Part shown: one piece after another, positions 6,931-14,284 of the stretch
Position numbering within the stretch: the first letter of the stretch is position 1
Layout of the letters: each line of letters begins with the position of its first letter
Virus record (IMG/VR): IMGVR_UViG_3300021401_000005
Coordinates: 1-64,000 of that record
Length of the DNA stretch: 64,000 bases
Origin: a virus
Reading direction: 5' to 3' (one strand)
Made by a program: the position numbers and the translations under genes
Notes under the pieces: model-generated
Database searches by the model: none
What the model was told of the DNA's origin: nothing
The model's input: only the letters and a program-made list of their open reading frames with translations

Positions 6931-7650
6931 ATGTCCGCCCGCGCGAGCAATGGTGGCTCGCACACTGACGAGGAATGGCGCGCGCAGCTGCGGCGCCAAT
7001 TTCACCGCTGCAATAATCCGTTCTGCATGTGCGATCTGCGGGCGGACGGCGTCGTTGTTCACCGAGATCACCTGATCCCGGTGACCAGCGGCGGCAAAGA
7101 CGACATTTCGAACATTCGAGCGATGTGCGCCCCGTGCAATTTGCGCAAGGGCGCGAAGGCGTGGCGCGTTTTCCTGGCCGAGGAACGCCTCGCGAGAACG
7201 TCCCGAAAGAATCGCGTGACGTTCCACCCCGTCTGGCCGATCGGCTCCGTCGTGCTGTTCACCGTAGGCCTGATCAAAGGCCTCGCATTCGGTCCGCTGG
7301 CGATTGTGTTCCTCGGCTTCGCCTGCTTGGCCTTATTCGGCCTTGGTTGGGTCTCCAGGCTGCTCAATGGTCTCTTAAGCCTCTGCCTCGTGCCGCTGAT
7401 CAGGTGGGCGTTGCGCGGCCCCCACGTCCAGCGCGTCGGCGTCGCGCTCGGCGCTTTGGTTATGGTGGTGCTGATGACCGGGGGAGACGCGCGGGTGAAC
7501 GACACTGGCCATGGCATGCGCCCCAAGCCGAGGCTTGAGGCCGGCCCCATCGCGATTTGGCGCGCGCCCGCGCTGCCGGCGAAAATACCGTGGCCGCCTA
7601 AGCGACCGTGGTATCTCGATCGACCATTCGGGACACGACCGACCGGGTGA
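6931..7650 (+). CDS. HNH endonuclease domain fused to membrane segments
   Basis: 239 residues. Residues 24-73 form an HNH module: C27, C32/C34, HRDH (44-47), N61, C66-x2-C69-N70 and K73. Residues ~103-160 contain two or more strongly hydrophobic helices, and 175-190 another. Free HNH nucleases are common in phages; a membrane-tethered one is unusual and could act at the envelope, for example on incoming DNA. Its 3' end converges on and overlaps the recombinase gene by 53 bases. Confidence 0.75.
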   Translation: MSARASNGGSHTDEEWRAQLRRQFHRCNNPFCMCDLRADGVVVHRDHLIPVTSGGKDDISNIRAMCAPCNLRKGAKAWRVFLAEERLARTSRKNRVTFHPVWPIGSVVLFTVGLIKGLAFGPLAIVFLGFACLALFGLGWVSRLLNGLLSLCLVPLIRWALRGPHVQRVGVALGALVMVVLMTGGDARVNDTGHGMRPKPRLEAGPIAIWRAPALPAKIPWPPKRPWYLDRPFGTRPTG

Positions 7651-8263
7651 ATGGCGTGCCGGTCGAACTGACATAGCCCAGGTTCGCCAGCGCCACCCGC
7701 ACCCCGTTCAGCGACTTGCCAGACTGGCGCAGTTCGCGCGCCATCGCGACCATCGCCGGGTCCATTTCGGTCCAGCTCTTGCGCCCCTCGCATTTGCCGG
7801 TCGAAGCCTTCTTGCGCGCCCTCGCCGCCTTGAGCTTGGCGACCGTCAATGCCCGGTCGAACTCGGCCACCGCGCCCAGGATCTGGCGGACCAGGGACGC
7901 CGTCGGCGTGTCCTCGACGAAGCTCGACGGCGAATCGACGGCGATCAGCTCGACGCCGAGATCCTGAAGCATTTTCCAGCCGGTCTCCTGCACCATGAGA
8001 TCGCGGGCGAAGCGGTTGGCGGTCTCGACGAGGATCGTCCGCACGCCGTTGCTAGCGATGCGTTGGAGCATGAGGCTGAAGCCCTCGCGCTGGGTGACCG
8101 GATCGGCGCCGGAGACGGCGGCGTCGTAGTATTCGCCGACGATCTCGATGTCGTTGCGCGCCGCATAGTCGCGGACGGCCTTCTCCTGGCGGGGGAGGCT
8201 GTCTTTGTCCGCGCCGACGTTGGTGGCCGACGAGGTTCTGAAGTAGGCGACGGCGTGTTTCAT
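7598..8263 (-). CDS. Serine recombinase (resolvase/invertase family)
   Basis: 221 residues from ATG 8263 (AGGAG upstream). Catalytic region AYFRTSS with Ser 11 after Arg 9, SLPRQ at 22-26, ETANRFARD (80-88) carrying the second arginine pair, then the long E helix (GAVAEFDRALTVAKLKAARA) and a short HTH tail. The size fits a small resolvase/invertase, not a large serine integrase, so it may resolve multimers or invert a segment; no crossover site was identified. Confidence 0.9.
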   Translation of the reverse strand: MKHAVAYFRTSSATNVGADKDSLPRQEKAVRDYAARNDIEIVGEYYDAAVSGADPVTQREGFSLMLQRIASNGVRTILVETANRFARDLMVQETGWKMLQDLGVELIAVDSPSSFVEDTPTASLVRQILGAVAEFDRALTVAKLKAARARKKASTGKCEGRKSWTEMDPAMVAMARELRQSGKSLNGVRVALANLGYVSSTGTPFTRSVVSRMVDRDTTVA

Positions 8264-8310
8264 GGTAGACTCCTGTTGGGACCTCGGTCCCTTCCTGTTG
8301 GCGATAGGTG

Positions 8311-8343
8311 GGCCGCCGCGCCTCCGCAGCGCGGCGGCCTTTT
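8311..8343 (+). terminator. Strong hairpin between two - strand genes
   Basis: GGCCGCCGCGC (8311-8321) pairs with GCGCGGCGGCC (8329-8339), followed by TTTT on the + strand. It lies 3 bases past the stop of the - strand gene 8346-8534, but the U-tract suits + transcription coming from 7650. A second small hairpin, GGGACC/GGTCCC, precedes the recombinase ribosome site on the - strand. Confidence 0.6.
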
Positions 8344-8345
8344 CG

Positions 8346-8534
8346 TTAGGTCGTCCTGCGCACGCTGACGCGGATTTTGCCGTCGGCGAACCTCGACTTG
8401 CCGGACTTGTTGAGGAAGGCCTTGCGGCCGAGGATCTCGGCGAGGCTGCGAACGTCGATCTCGACATCGACGTCGAACTCGACCAGCTCACCCTTGCGGG
8501 TGCGCCCTCGGATACCCTTTACAATCGTGTTCAT
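8346..8534 (-). CDS. Small hypothetical protein
   Basis: 62 residues. Pattern NTIVKGIRGRTRKGELVEFDVDVEIDVRSLAEILG looks like a small alternating-strand then helix fold with many charges. ATG 8534 follows AAGGAGTCGAAC and a leader hairpin CGGGCG/CGCCCG. Probably the first gene of a - strand unit with the recombinase, driven by the promoter at 8574-8602. Function unknown. Confidence 0.65.
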   Translation of the reverse strand: MNTIVKGIRGRTRKGELVEFDVDVEIDVRSLAEILGRKAFLNKSGKSRFADGKIRVSVRRTT

Positions 8535-8573
8535 GTTCGACTCCTTGGTTCGGGCGGTAGGTCGCCCGTCCTT

Positions 8574-8611
8574 CATATAGCACATACCGAGACAGGTTGC
8601 AAGATCTGCAA
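8574..8611 (-). promoter_or_regulatory. Promoter with palindromic operator at -35
   Basis: The operator TTGCAAGATCTGCAA is at 8597-8611. On the - strand its downstream half (TTGCAA) is a good -35, followed by exactly 17 bases and TATATG (8579-8574). The palindrome thus sits on the -35 of the promoter for 8346-8534. On the + strand TTGCAA-N16-TATCGT is a weaker opposite promoter. Confidence 0.6.
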
Positions 8612-8662
8612 ATCGCGGTATCGTGCAATCGGCTGGCCGTTTCGACCAAATCCGGACCAGCC

Positions 8663-8722
8663 CGGGCGGCTCTCTAAGCGGCTTCGCCCCCCGACGCATC
8701 GCGGATGGGGCCGCCCGCCTTT
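8663..8722 (+). terminator. Terminator-like hairpin fused to a ribosome site
   Basis: CGGGCGGC (8663-8670) pairs with GCCGCCCG (8710-8717), then CCTTTTTT, then GGAGG at 8726-8730. It looks like a terminator or attenuator placed directly before the start of 8735-9010. Confidence 0.5.
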
Positions 8723-8734
8723 TTTGGAGGAAAC

Positions 8735-9010
8735 ATGGCTGAACTTGATGAAGTTGCAGAACGGCTCACCCGCATGGCGCGGACGATCGGCCGGGTTGTG
8801 GGGATCGATGTCGAGGTGGTGAAAAACGGCAATCGGCTGATCTTCGTCGACGTCGACGGCGAGCCGGTCTCGAATGACGGGGACGAAGTTATCGCGACGA
8901 CCTTGGAGGAGATCACGGCGGGCAAATTTCTTGATGACTTTGCCGCCCGGGCGTTCCGGGCGGGTATGGTCCTCCGGTATCAGCAGATCGAGCGAGACAG
9001 GACTCCATGA
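8735..9010 (+). CDS. Small hypothetical protein
   Basis: 91 residues, starting at ATG 8735 behind GGAGGAAAC. Helix (LDEVAERLTRMARTIG) then strands (VDVEVVKNGNRLIFVDVDGEPV) and a C-terminal helix. It resembles the next gene product in layout (both end with F.A..FRA-type helices), so they may be diverged relatives. Function unknown. First gene of a tightly overlapping run to 10330. Confidence 0.65.
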   Translation: MAELDEVAERLTRMARTIGRVVGIDVEVVKNGNRLIFVDVDGEPVSNDGDEVIATTLEEITAGKFLDDFAARAFRAGMVLRYQQIERDRTP

Positions 9011-9327
9011 GCGAGCACCAGCTCCGTCAGCAAAGCAAGGTCCGCAGCTCGTTCGAGGTGCGGCCGATCCTCGACGCGGTCGCCGCTGAGATCGGCAAGC
9101 TGCACGGCGTTGTGCTCGGCGTCTCGCACACGGCTGAGGGATTGTTTTTCATCAACGGCATTGGCGCGATCGTGCAGGACGGCCCGGTCCACATTCTCGC
9201 TTGCAGCGACGAGGAGATCGCGACCGGCGAGTTCTTGAAGTACTTCACGCCGAGATGCTTCTTCGCCGCGCTGTGCGAGCGGTTCGCGCAAGAGTACGTC
9301 CGTCAGAAGATGGGCGGCGTCAATTGA
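9007..9327 (+). CDS. Small hypothetical protein
   Basis: 106 residues, ATGA overlap with the gene before. Residues 20-60 (ILDAVAAEIGKLHGVVLGVSHTAEGLFFINGIGAIV) suggest a small alpha/beta fold; the C-terminal half has FLKYFTPRCFFAALCERFA. No domain recognised. Confidence 0.65.
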   Translation: MSEHQLRQQSKVRSSFEVRPILDAVAAEIGKLHGVVLGVSHTAEGLFFINGIGAIVQDGPVHILACSDEEIATGEFLKYFTPRCFFAALCERFAQEYVRQKMGGVN

Positions 9328-9605
9328 GCGACGATTCCAGTGATCAAGCGCTTGAGGCGCAACGCCTCGTCGAATCGATCCGGCAGTTTCTCGCCGGGAA
9401 AGGGGGGGCCGTGCAAAGCGCGGCGCTCGCGGATTTGGTCAGTATATGGTTGGCCGGAATGTTTGTCGTCGGTAACCCCAAGGCGACCGAGGCGATGCGC
9501 GATGAGCATTTGGCCGTGTTCATGAGGACGGTGCTGGACCTGATTCCGATCAATGAGGAATTGATCACCAAGCCGATGCTTGAACGGAAGCTGAAGACGC
9601 AATGA
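9324..9605 (+). CDS. Small helical hypothetical protein (TTG start)
   Basis: 93 residues from TTG 9324, which overlaps the previous stop as TTGA. All-helical pattern (ALEAQRLVESIRQFLAGKGG, LADLVSIWLAGMFV, RDEHLAVFMRTVLDLI). No domain recognised. An upstream in-frame start would bury the N-terminus in the previous gene. Confidence 0.65.
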   Translation: MSDDSSDQALEAQRLVESIRQFLAGKGGAVQSAALADLVSIWLAGMFVVGNPKATEAMRDEHLAVFMRTVLDLIPINEELITKPMLERKLKTQ

Positions 9606-9868
9606 GCGGCAATTATTGGCAGAAGCTGGCGCAGACCAAGGTCGCCGATCTGCCCCGGCTATGTTGGAGCTGTGAGTTTTGGCTTCCTGAAATCAATTGG
9701 GACGTTAACCCTCCGGAAGAAAAGGAGATCGGAGGGTGTCACAGGTTTCCGCCGACGAGGGCAACGCTATTGGCTGGCGGCGAATCAGCGTTCCCGCGTA
9801 CTTGGGAAGGGGACGGTTGCGGCGAATGGCGCGTTGGGCTGCCCCAGGCGCGGGCGGTGCAGAAGTGA
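9602..9868 (+). CDS. Cys-containing small phage protein
   Basis: 88 residues, ATGA-coupled. CWSCEFW near residue 21, GGC at ~44 and GCGEW near 73 provide four or five cysteines in a zinc-site-like layout, with CHRFPP typical of a small phage protein group of unknown role. Confidence 0.65.
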   Translation: MSGNYWQKLAQTKVADLPRLCWSCEFWLPEINWDVNPPEEKEIGGCHRFPPTRATLLAGGESAFPRTWEGDGCGEWRVGLPQARAVQK

Positions 9869-10149
9869 AGCTGCCCAAGCTCGGCCCGACCGGCGACTTC
9901 CCGCACGGTAAGCTGTTCGGCGACGATCAGGGCGGCATCAATGTCGCGCTCCGCCGCTTCACCGCTCCGGACGGTCGCCGTATGGTGCGGATCGATTTCG
10001 GCAAGCCGGTCGATTGGCTGGCGCTGCCGCGCGAGCAGGCGTTAGCGTTCGCTGCGGTGATCGCGCACTTTGCCGGGGAGGAAGACGATGCCGAAGATCT
10101 GGGAAGACGCGGTCCGAGCGATCCGGAAGGCGAGTCCGAACGTCAATGA
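9865..10149 (+). CDS. Small hypothetical protein (GTG start)
   Basis: 94 residues from GTG 9865 (GTGA overlap). Pattern LPKLGPTGDFPHGKLFGDDQGGINVALRR...VRIDFGKPVDWLALPREQALAFAAVIA is well folded-looking and recurs in alphaproteobacterial phages as an uncharacterised protein. The last ~20 residues overlap the next gene. Confidence 0.65.
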   Translation: MKLPKLGPTGDFPHGKLFGDDQGGINVALRRFTAPDGRRMVRIDFGKPVDWLALPREQALAFAAVIAHFAGEEDDAEDLGRRGPSDPEGESERQ

Positions 10150-10330
10150 GTACGCAGTGGCGACGAGCGCCCTCCAAAAGGCGGGCGAATTGAAGCCGGG
10201 GACTCGCGAAGCGACCAAGCTCGGGACCAAGCGCGGCAAGATGAGCCGCAAAGAGCGACACGCGAAGCCGCTGGCGGTCGGCGGCGCGGCGAAAGGGCCG
10301 TCACTGGGGAGAGCTGCGCGTCCCTCTTGA
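10088..10330 (+). CDS. Small basic protein with K-x-PS-x-GRA tail
   Basis: 80 residues from ATG 10088 (GGGAGG upstream). N-terminal AVRAIRKASPNVNEYAVATSALQKAGELKPGT is a common small phage pattern. The tail GGAAKGPSLGRAAR is nearly repeated in the proteins at 17176 (GGAAKAPSLGRAGR) and 23715 (KKPSAGRAAR), suggesting a shared virion-associated motif. Function unknown. Confidence 0.7.
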   Translation: MPKIWEDAVRAIRKASPNVNEYAVATSALQKAGELKPGTREATKLGTKRGKMSRKERHAKPLAVGGAAKGPSLGRAARPS

Positions 10331-10469
10331 CGTCAACTGCCATCCCTGCGCGAACTCCGCCACCGAGATGGCGGACTTCTGACGGCGGACCGGCAGCAAG
10401 CGAGCCATGGGAGGGGCACCGCCCGGTCCGTCTCTTGGCGTCCCCTCCCGCCCAACCGGGAGAAAGCCC

Positions 10470-10841
10470 ATGGCCCAAGCCCCTCAACGCCCAACGCATC
10501 AGTCGCAGAGTCAGCAACGCTCCCACCCCGCTCCCACCCCGCCACCGCGCCATCCAGCACAGGGGCCGCCCGCCCGAGCCGGCGTTCCCCAGCGCGATCA
10601 GCAGCCGCGCCCGGAACCCGAGGACGAAGCGCCCCCCGAGAAGATCCTCGAAAAGGACGAAGCCCTGGCGCTCTTCCGCGCCGGCCACCGGCTGAAGAAA
10701 GCGGGCGACCCGCCAAACAAGTGGATCGCGGCGTCGCGGATACACGGCGTGATGGTCTTGTGCTACCCAATGGACGAAGAGATCGAGAAGGGCATCATGG
10801 ACCAAGAGTTGGTCCTCGCGGATGATCTTCCACAATCTTGA
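10470..10841 (+). CDS. Proline/glutamine-rich protein before portal
   Basis: 123 residues from ATG 10470 (GGGAGAAA upstream). The N-terminal half is Pro/Gln/Arg low-complexity; residues ~58-123 (KILEKDEALALFRAGHRLKKA, IHGVMVLCYPMDEE) look folded. Likely the first gene of the head operon. Long - strand open frames across this region are codon shadows. Confidence 0.65.
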   Translation: MAQAPQRPTHQSQSQQRSHPAPTPPPRHPAQGPPARAGVPQRDQQPRPEPEDEAPPEKILEKDEALALFRAGHRLKKAGDPPNKWIAASRIHGVMVLCYPMDEEIEKGIMDQELVLADDLPQS

Positions 10842-10858
10842 TCTGAACGGGGTCGGCG

Positions 10859-13615
10859 ATGGCCGGGTTTGGCGGATTGGGTGCGATAAGACTCCCGCCG
10901 TCAGCCATCGATGGCAGCGTAGACGACCCCGACGACCTCTCGACCCGCTTCGCGCCGAAGACTATCGACCTCGACGCTGACGACGGCGACATCGACTACG
11001 ACAAGGCGACCAAGATCGAGACCGAAGACGGTGGCGTCATCGTCTATGTCGGCCCCAGGCGCATCCCGAAAGAGGATACCGAGTTCGGCGACAACCTTGC
11101 CGAGGTGCTCGGCGACTCTGAGCTGAACGGGATCGCCGACGATCTCCTGCGGCTGATCGAACAAGACAACGAATCACGCCGCGAGTGGCTCGACACGCGC
11201 GCTCGCGGCATGGAGCTGATGGGCCTTCGCATCGAGTCGATGCGCTCGTCCGGTTCTGACGGCTCCGCGCCGCTCGAAGGCCAGTCCCAGGTCCGGGCTA
11301 CGCTACTGGCGGAAGCGGTAATCCGTTTCGGCGCCAACGCTTTCGCCGAGCTGTGCCCCACTGACGGGCCAGCCAAGGTCTCCGAAGACACATCGGGCTC
11401 GACTGAAGATCTCGACGACCTTTCCGACGCGCTTGAGCACGATCTCAATCACTATCTGACCACCACCGACAAGCCGTGGGTCCCTGACACAGACCAGATG
11501 CTCCTCCGTGTGGGGCTCGACGGTTGTACCTTCAAGAAAGTCTATCATGACCCGATCCTCCGGCGGCCGATCTCACGCGCCGTGTTCGGCGACGATCTGA
11601 TCGTCAACAATAGCGCGACCTCGATCTACGACGCAGGCCGCATCACGCACCGCTCATTCATGCGCCCGTCGATGATCCGCCGCATGCAGCTCGTCGGGGC
11701 CTATCGCGATGTCCCGCTCAACGATACCGGCTTCATCGAAAAGGGACCGATGGAGCTTCAGGCCGAGCAAATCTCCGGCGTTCGCCGCTTCGACAGCTGG
11801 GAGAAGGACGACCGCGATCACGAGATCTTGGAATGCTACTGCGAACTGGACCTACCGGGGTTCGAGCACGAGACGGATGGCGAGCCGGACGGCTTGGCGG
11901 TCCCCTACAAGGTGGCGATCCACAAGGAGACAAGAACAGTCCTTGAGCTGAGAAGGAATTGGAACGAAGACGATGAGATGTGTTTGCCGAAAACGTATTT
12001 CGTACAGTATCCATTCATTCGCGGGTTCGGATTTTATGCTATTGGCCTAAGTCATCTTCTTGGAAATATTACGAACGGCATCACGGCTGCTTGGCGAGAG
12101 ATCGTCGATGCTGGCATGTTCGCCAACTTTCCAGGCCTTTTAGTTGCGAAGGGCGCGGCTAGACAGAATAACAACATATTCAGAGTTCCGCCAGGGGGTT
12201 CGGCCGAAGTCGAGACCGGCGGCCTGCCAATCCAGCAAGTGGCGATGGGCTTGCCTTACCGATCGCCAGACTCGGTCTGGGTCGGCTTCGTTCAGCAGCT
12301 GAACCAAGAGGGGAAGAGCCTCGGCGGCACGGCCGAGATCATGGTCGGCGAAGGCCGCCAGGACGCGCCGGTCGGGACGACCCTCGCCCTCATCGAGCAG
12401 GCGATCAAACCGCTCATGGCGACGCACAAGAGGCTGTGCGCGGCGCAGAGCGACGAGCTTCAGCTCCTATGCGAGCGCTTCCGCGAAGATCCGGAGGCGT
12501 TTTGGCGCTCGAACAAGCGTTCCGCCTACGACTGGGATGAGCAAGTCTTCCAGCAGGCCTTGAACACGAGCGAAATTGTCACGCGCGCGGACCCGAATAC
12601 GGCCTCGCATCTCCAGCGAATGTTGAGGAATGCCGCCCTCTACCAGATGGCGAAGGACGAACCGAGCGCTTTCAACGTCGCTACGATTCGTAAACTCTGC
12701 ATTCGGGGAATCGGCTTCGCGAACCCTGATCAATTTTTAAATCCGATGCCCTCCGGCCCGCCGCCGGACCCGAAAGCCCAGGCCGCGATGCTAACCGGGC
12801 AGGCGGCGATGATGGATGCGCAGACACGGGCCGGTCAGCTCCAGCTCGACATGCGCGACAAGCCGATGGACGACCAGCAGCACCAAGTCGATGCGCAAGT
12901 GAAGATGGCGACGTCGAAGATGGCGCTCCAGAAGCAGCAGCTCGCCACCCATACCGCTGGTTTCCAGGCCCAAAACGAGGCCCGGAAGCCACAGATGGAG
13001 GCGCAGAAGCAGCAGCACGAGGCCCAACAGAGCCAGCTCGACCGCGCGCACGACACCGCGAAGCAATTGCGCGACCAAGCGCACGAGATGAGCCTGGAAA
13101 GAGGCGGCTGGGCGCACGAAGACGCCCGGGAGATGAGGGGTCAACAGCACGAGGCCCAAATGGGCCAGCAAGAGCAGATGCACGACCGCGTTATGGGCGC
13201 GCAGCAGCAGCGATTCGACGCTGTGCGGGACATGCAGGGGCGGCAATTCGACGCCGCGAACGCACAGCAGGACCGCGCGCACGAAGACCAGATGGGTCAG
13301 CGCGAACAAGCCATCGAATCGCAGCGCGAAGAGCGCGGCCGGCAGCACGAAGAGCAAATGACCGACCGCTCGCAGCAGCACGAACGCGTCATGGGCCAGC
13401 AACAGGCCCGGGCGAAGATCCAAGAGGTGAAAGCGAGGCCTCAACCGCAGCGCACGAACGGTTCTGGCTCAGATCGGCAGAAGCGGGCGAGCGGCGGCTC
13501 GGTCCATGATGGAATCGACACGCCCTACGGTTTCGCGCGGCGCGCGCCGGACGGAAATCACTACGTGCAACATCCAAAAACGGGCCAGTACTTCAAGATA
13601 ACGAGGCGCAAATGA
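10859..13615 (+). CDS. Portal protein with long Gln/His-rich tail
   Basis: 918 residues. Residues ~70-640 are a podovirus-type portal: SQVRATLLAEAV..FGANAFAELCP, SIYDAGRITHRSFM, HEILECYCELDLPGFE and WVGFVQQLN.EGKSLGGTAEI are typical. Residues ~650-880 are a repetitive Gln/His/Glu/Arg helical region (QQHEAQ, RAHEDQM, QREQ), presumably a coiled barrel. The end (GYAF-like ARRAPDGNHYVQHPKTGQYF) is compact. It forms the dodecameric DNA channel. Bases ~11932-12190 use noticeably more A/T-ending and AGA/AGG codons than the rest. Confidence 0.9.
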   Translation: MAGFGGLGAIRLPPSAIDGSVDDPDDLSTRFAPKTIDLDADDGDIDYDKATKIETEDGGVIVYVGPRRIPKEDTEFGDNLAEVLGDSELNGIADDLLRLIEQDNESRREWLDTRARGMELMGLRIESMRSSGSDGSAPLEGQSQVRATLLAEAVIRFGANAFAELCPTDGPAKVSEDTSGSTEDLDDLSDALEHDLNHYLTTTDKPWVPDTDQMLLRVGLDGCTFKKVYHDPILRRPISRAVFGDDLIVNNSATSIYDAGRITHRSFMRPSMIRRMQLVGAYRDVPLNDTGFIEKGPMELQAEQISGVRRFDSWEKDDRDHEILECYCELDLPGFEHETDGEPDGLAVPYKVAIHKETRTVLELRRNWNEDDEMCLPKTYFVQYPFIRGFGFYAIGLSHLLGNITNGITAAWREIVDAGMFANFPGLLVAKGAARQNNNIFRVPPGGSAEVETGGLPIQQVAMGLPYRSPDSVWVGFVQQLNQEGKSLGGTAEIMVGEGRQDAPVGTTLALIEQAIKPLMATHKRLCAAQSDELQLLCERFREDPEAFWRSNKRSAYDWDEQVFQQALNTSEIVTRADPNTASHLQRMLRNAALYQMAKDEPSAFNVATIRKLCIRGIGFANPDQFLNPMPSGPPPDPKAQAAMLTGQAAMMDAQTRAGQLQLDMRDKPMDDQQHQVDAQVKMATSKMALQKQQLATHTAGFQAQNEARKPQMEAQKQQHEAQQSQLDRAHDTAKQLRDQAHEMSLERGGWAHEDAREMRGQQHEAQMGQQEQMHDRVMGAQQQRFDAVRDMQGRQFDAANAQQDRAHEDQMGQREQAIESQREERGRQHEEQMTDRSQQHERVMGQQQARAKIQEVKARPQPQRTNGSGSDRQKRASGGSVHDGIDTPYGFARRAPDGNHYVQHPKTGQYFKITRRK

Positions 13616-13902
13616 GCGAACCACTCGATCCCAATGAAGCGGCCACCCTTTTCTATTCGGGCTCGCCGATGGCGTTCGTCGCGGTCCCCACCGAGAGCTT
13701 CGTCTGCGGCCAATGGATGGGCCAGCGCGCCCTGGTCATGCCGATTCCGTTCGACGATCCTGTCGCCTACTTCACCGAACACCCGGTGATGCTCTACGAC
13801 CCCGATTCCGTGCCGTCCGGGCCTGCCGTCTCGGCGACAATCACGGCTGGTGCCCCCTACGCCACGGCTCCAAAGGAGAGGAAACATGGTCGCGCTCGTT
13901 AA
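13612..13902 (+). CDS. Small head-module protein
   Basis: 96 residues, ATGA-coupled to portal. Residues 10-75 (ATLFYSGSPMAFVAVPTESFVCGQWMGQRALVMPIPFDDPVAYF) recur as a small conserved protein next to portal in related phages; function unknown. Its end contains ITAGAPY, encoded by a 22-base segment repeated at 14156. Confidence 0.65.
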   Translation: MSEPLDPNEAATLFYSGSPMAFVAVPTESFVCGQWMGQRALVMPIPFDDPVAYFTEHPVMLYDPDSVPSGPAVSATITAGAPYATAPKERKHGRAR

Positions 13903-14177
13903 TGGACAATCTGTTGATCTGACCGTCGCCTACACCGATTCTGGAGGTGCGAGCGCCCCCGCGCCTGGGGCGGTGACTTGGTCGTCGTCTGACGACTCGA
14001 TCGCTACCGTCGAAGCCAATCCGGACGATGACACTCAGGCGACGGCGGTCTCGGTCGCGGAGGGCGTTGCGACGATCACCGCCGAGTCCGGCGGGATCGA
14101 GACCACCGAGGATGTCGACGTCTCTGCTAGCGAGGCTGTGGCGACTGAGGGCGCCATCACGGCTGGTGCCCCCTACG
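13840..14177 (+). repeat. 22-base direct repeat pair
   Basis: ATCACGGCTGGTGCCCCC plus TACG occurs at 13840-13861 and again at 14156-14177. In both genes it is read in frame as ITAGAPY, so a coding segment was copied between adjacent genes. Confidence 0.75.
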
Positions 14178-14284
14178 ATACGAGTCTGCCGGGAGCGCAG
14201 GGCAGCCGTCTGCCGGGTCAGCAGCCGAAGGCTCCGGCGCCTCCCCGGCAAGTTGTGCGGACAACGACTACCCAGCGTAGGTAA
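13886..14284 (+). CDS. Bacterial Ig-like (BIG2) domain protein
   Basis: 132 residues from ATG 13886 (AAAGGAGAGGAAAC upstream). Residues 5-85 carry a BIG2-like core: VDLTVAYTDSGG, VTWSSSDDSIATVE, GVATITAES. Such domains decorate capsids or necks and bind surface polysaccharide. The C-terminal tail is Pro/Gln/Arg-rich and contains ITAGAPY. Confidence 0.75.
   Translation: MVALVNGQSVDLTVAYTDSGGASAPAPGAVTWSSSDDSIATVEANPDDDTQATAVSVAEGVATITAESGGIETTEDVDVSASEAVATEGAITAGAPYDTSLPGAQGSRLPGQQPKAPAPPRQVVRTTTTQRR

Noticed and set aside
7598-8263. Integrase with an attachment site
   Set aside because: The serine recombinase is the size of a resolvase/invertase and I found no convincing att core or inverted crossover site nearby.
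8750-8764. Extra TTGCA-N5-TGCAA copy at TTGCAGAACGGCTCA
   Set aside because: Only the left half matches, and it lies inside a coding region; treated as coincidence.
10143-10835. 230-codon reverse-strand frame before portal
   Set aside because: Low-complexity Arg/Gly/Pro translation, overlaps two + strand genes with ribosome sites; not coding.
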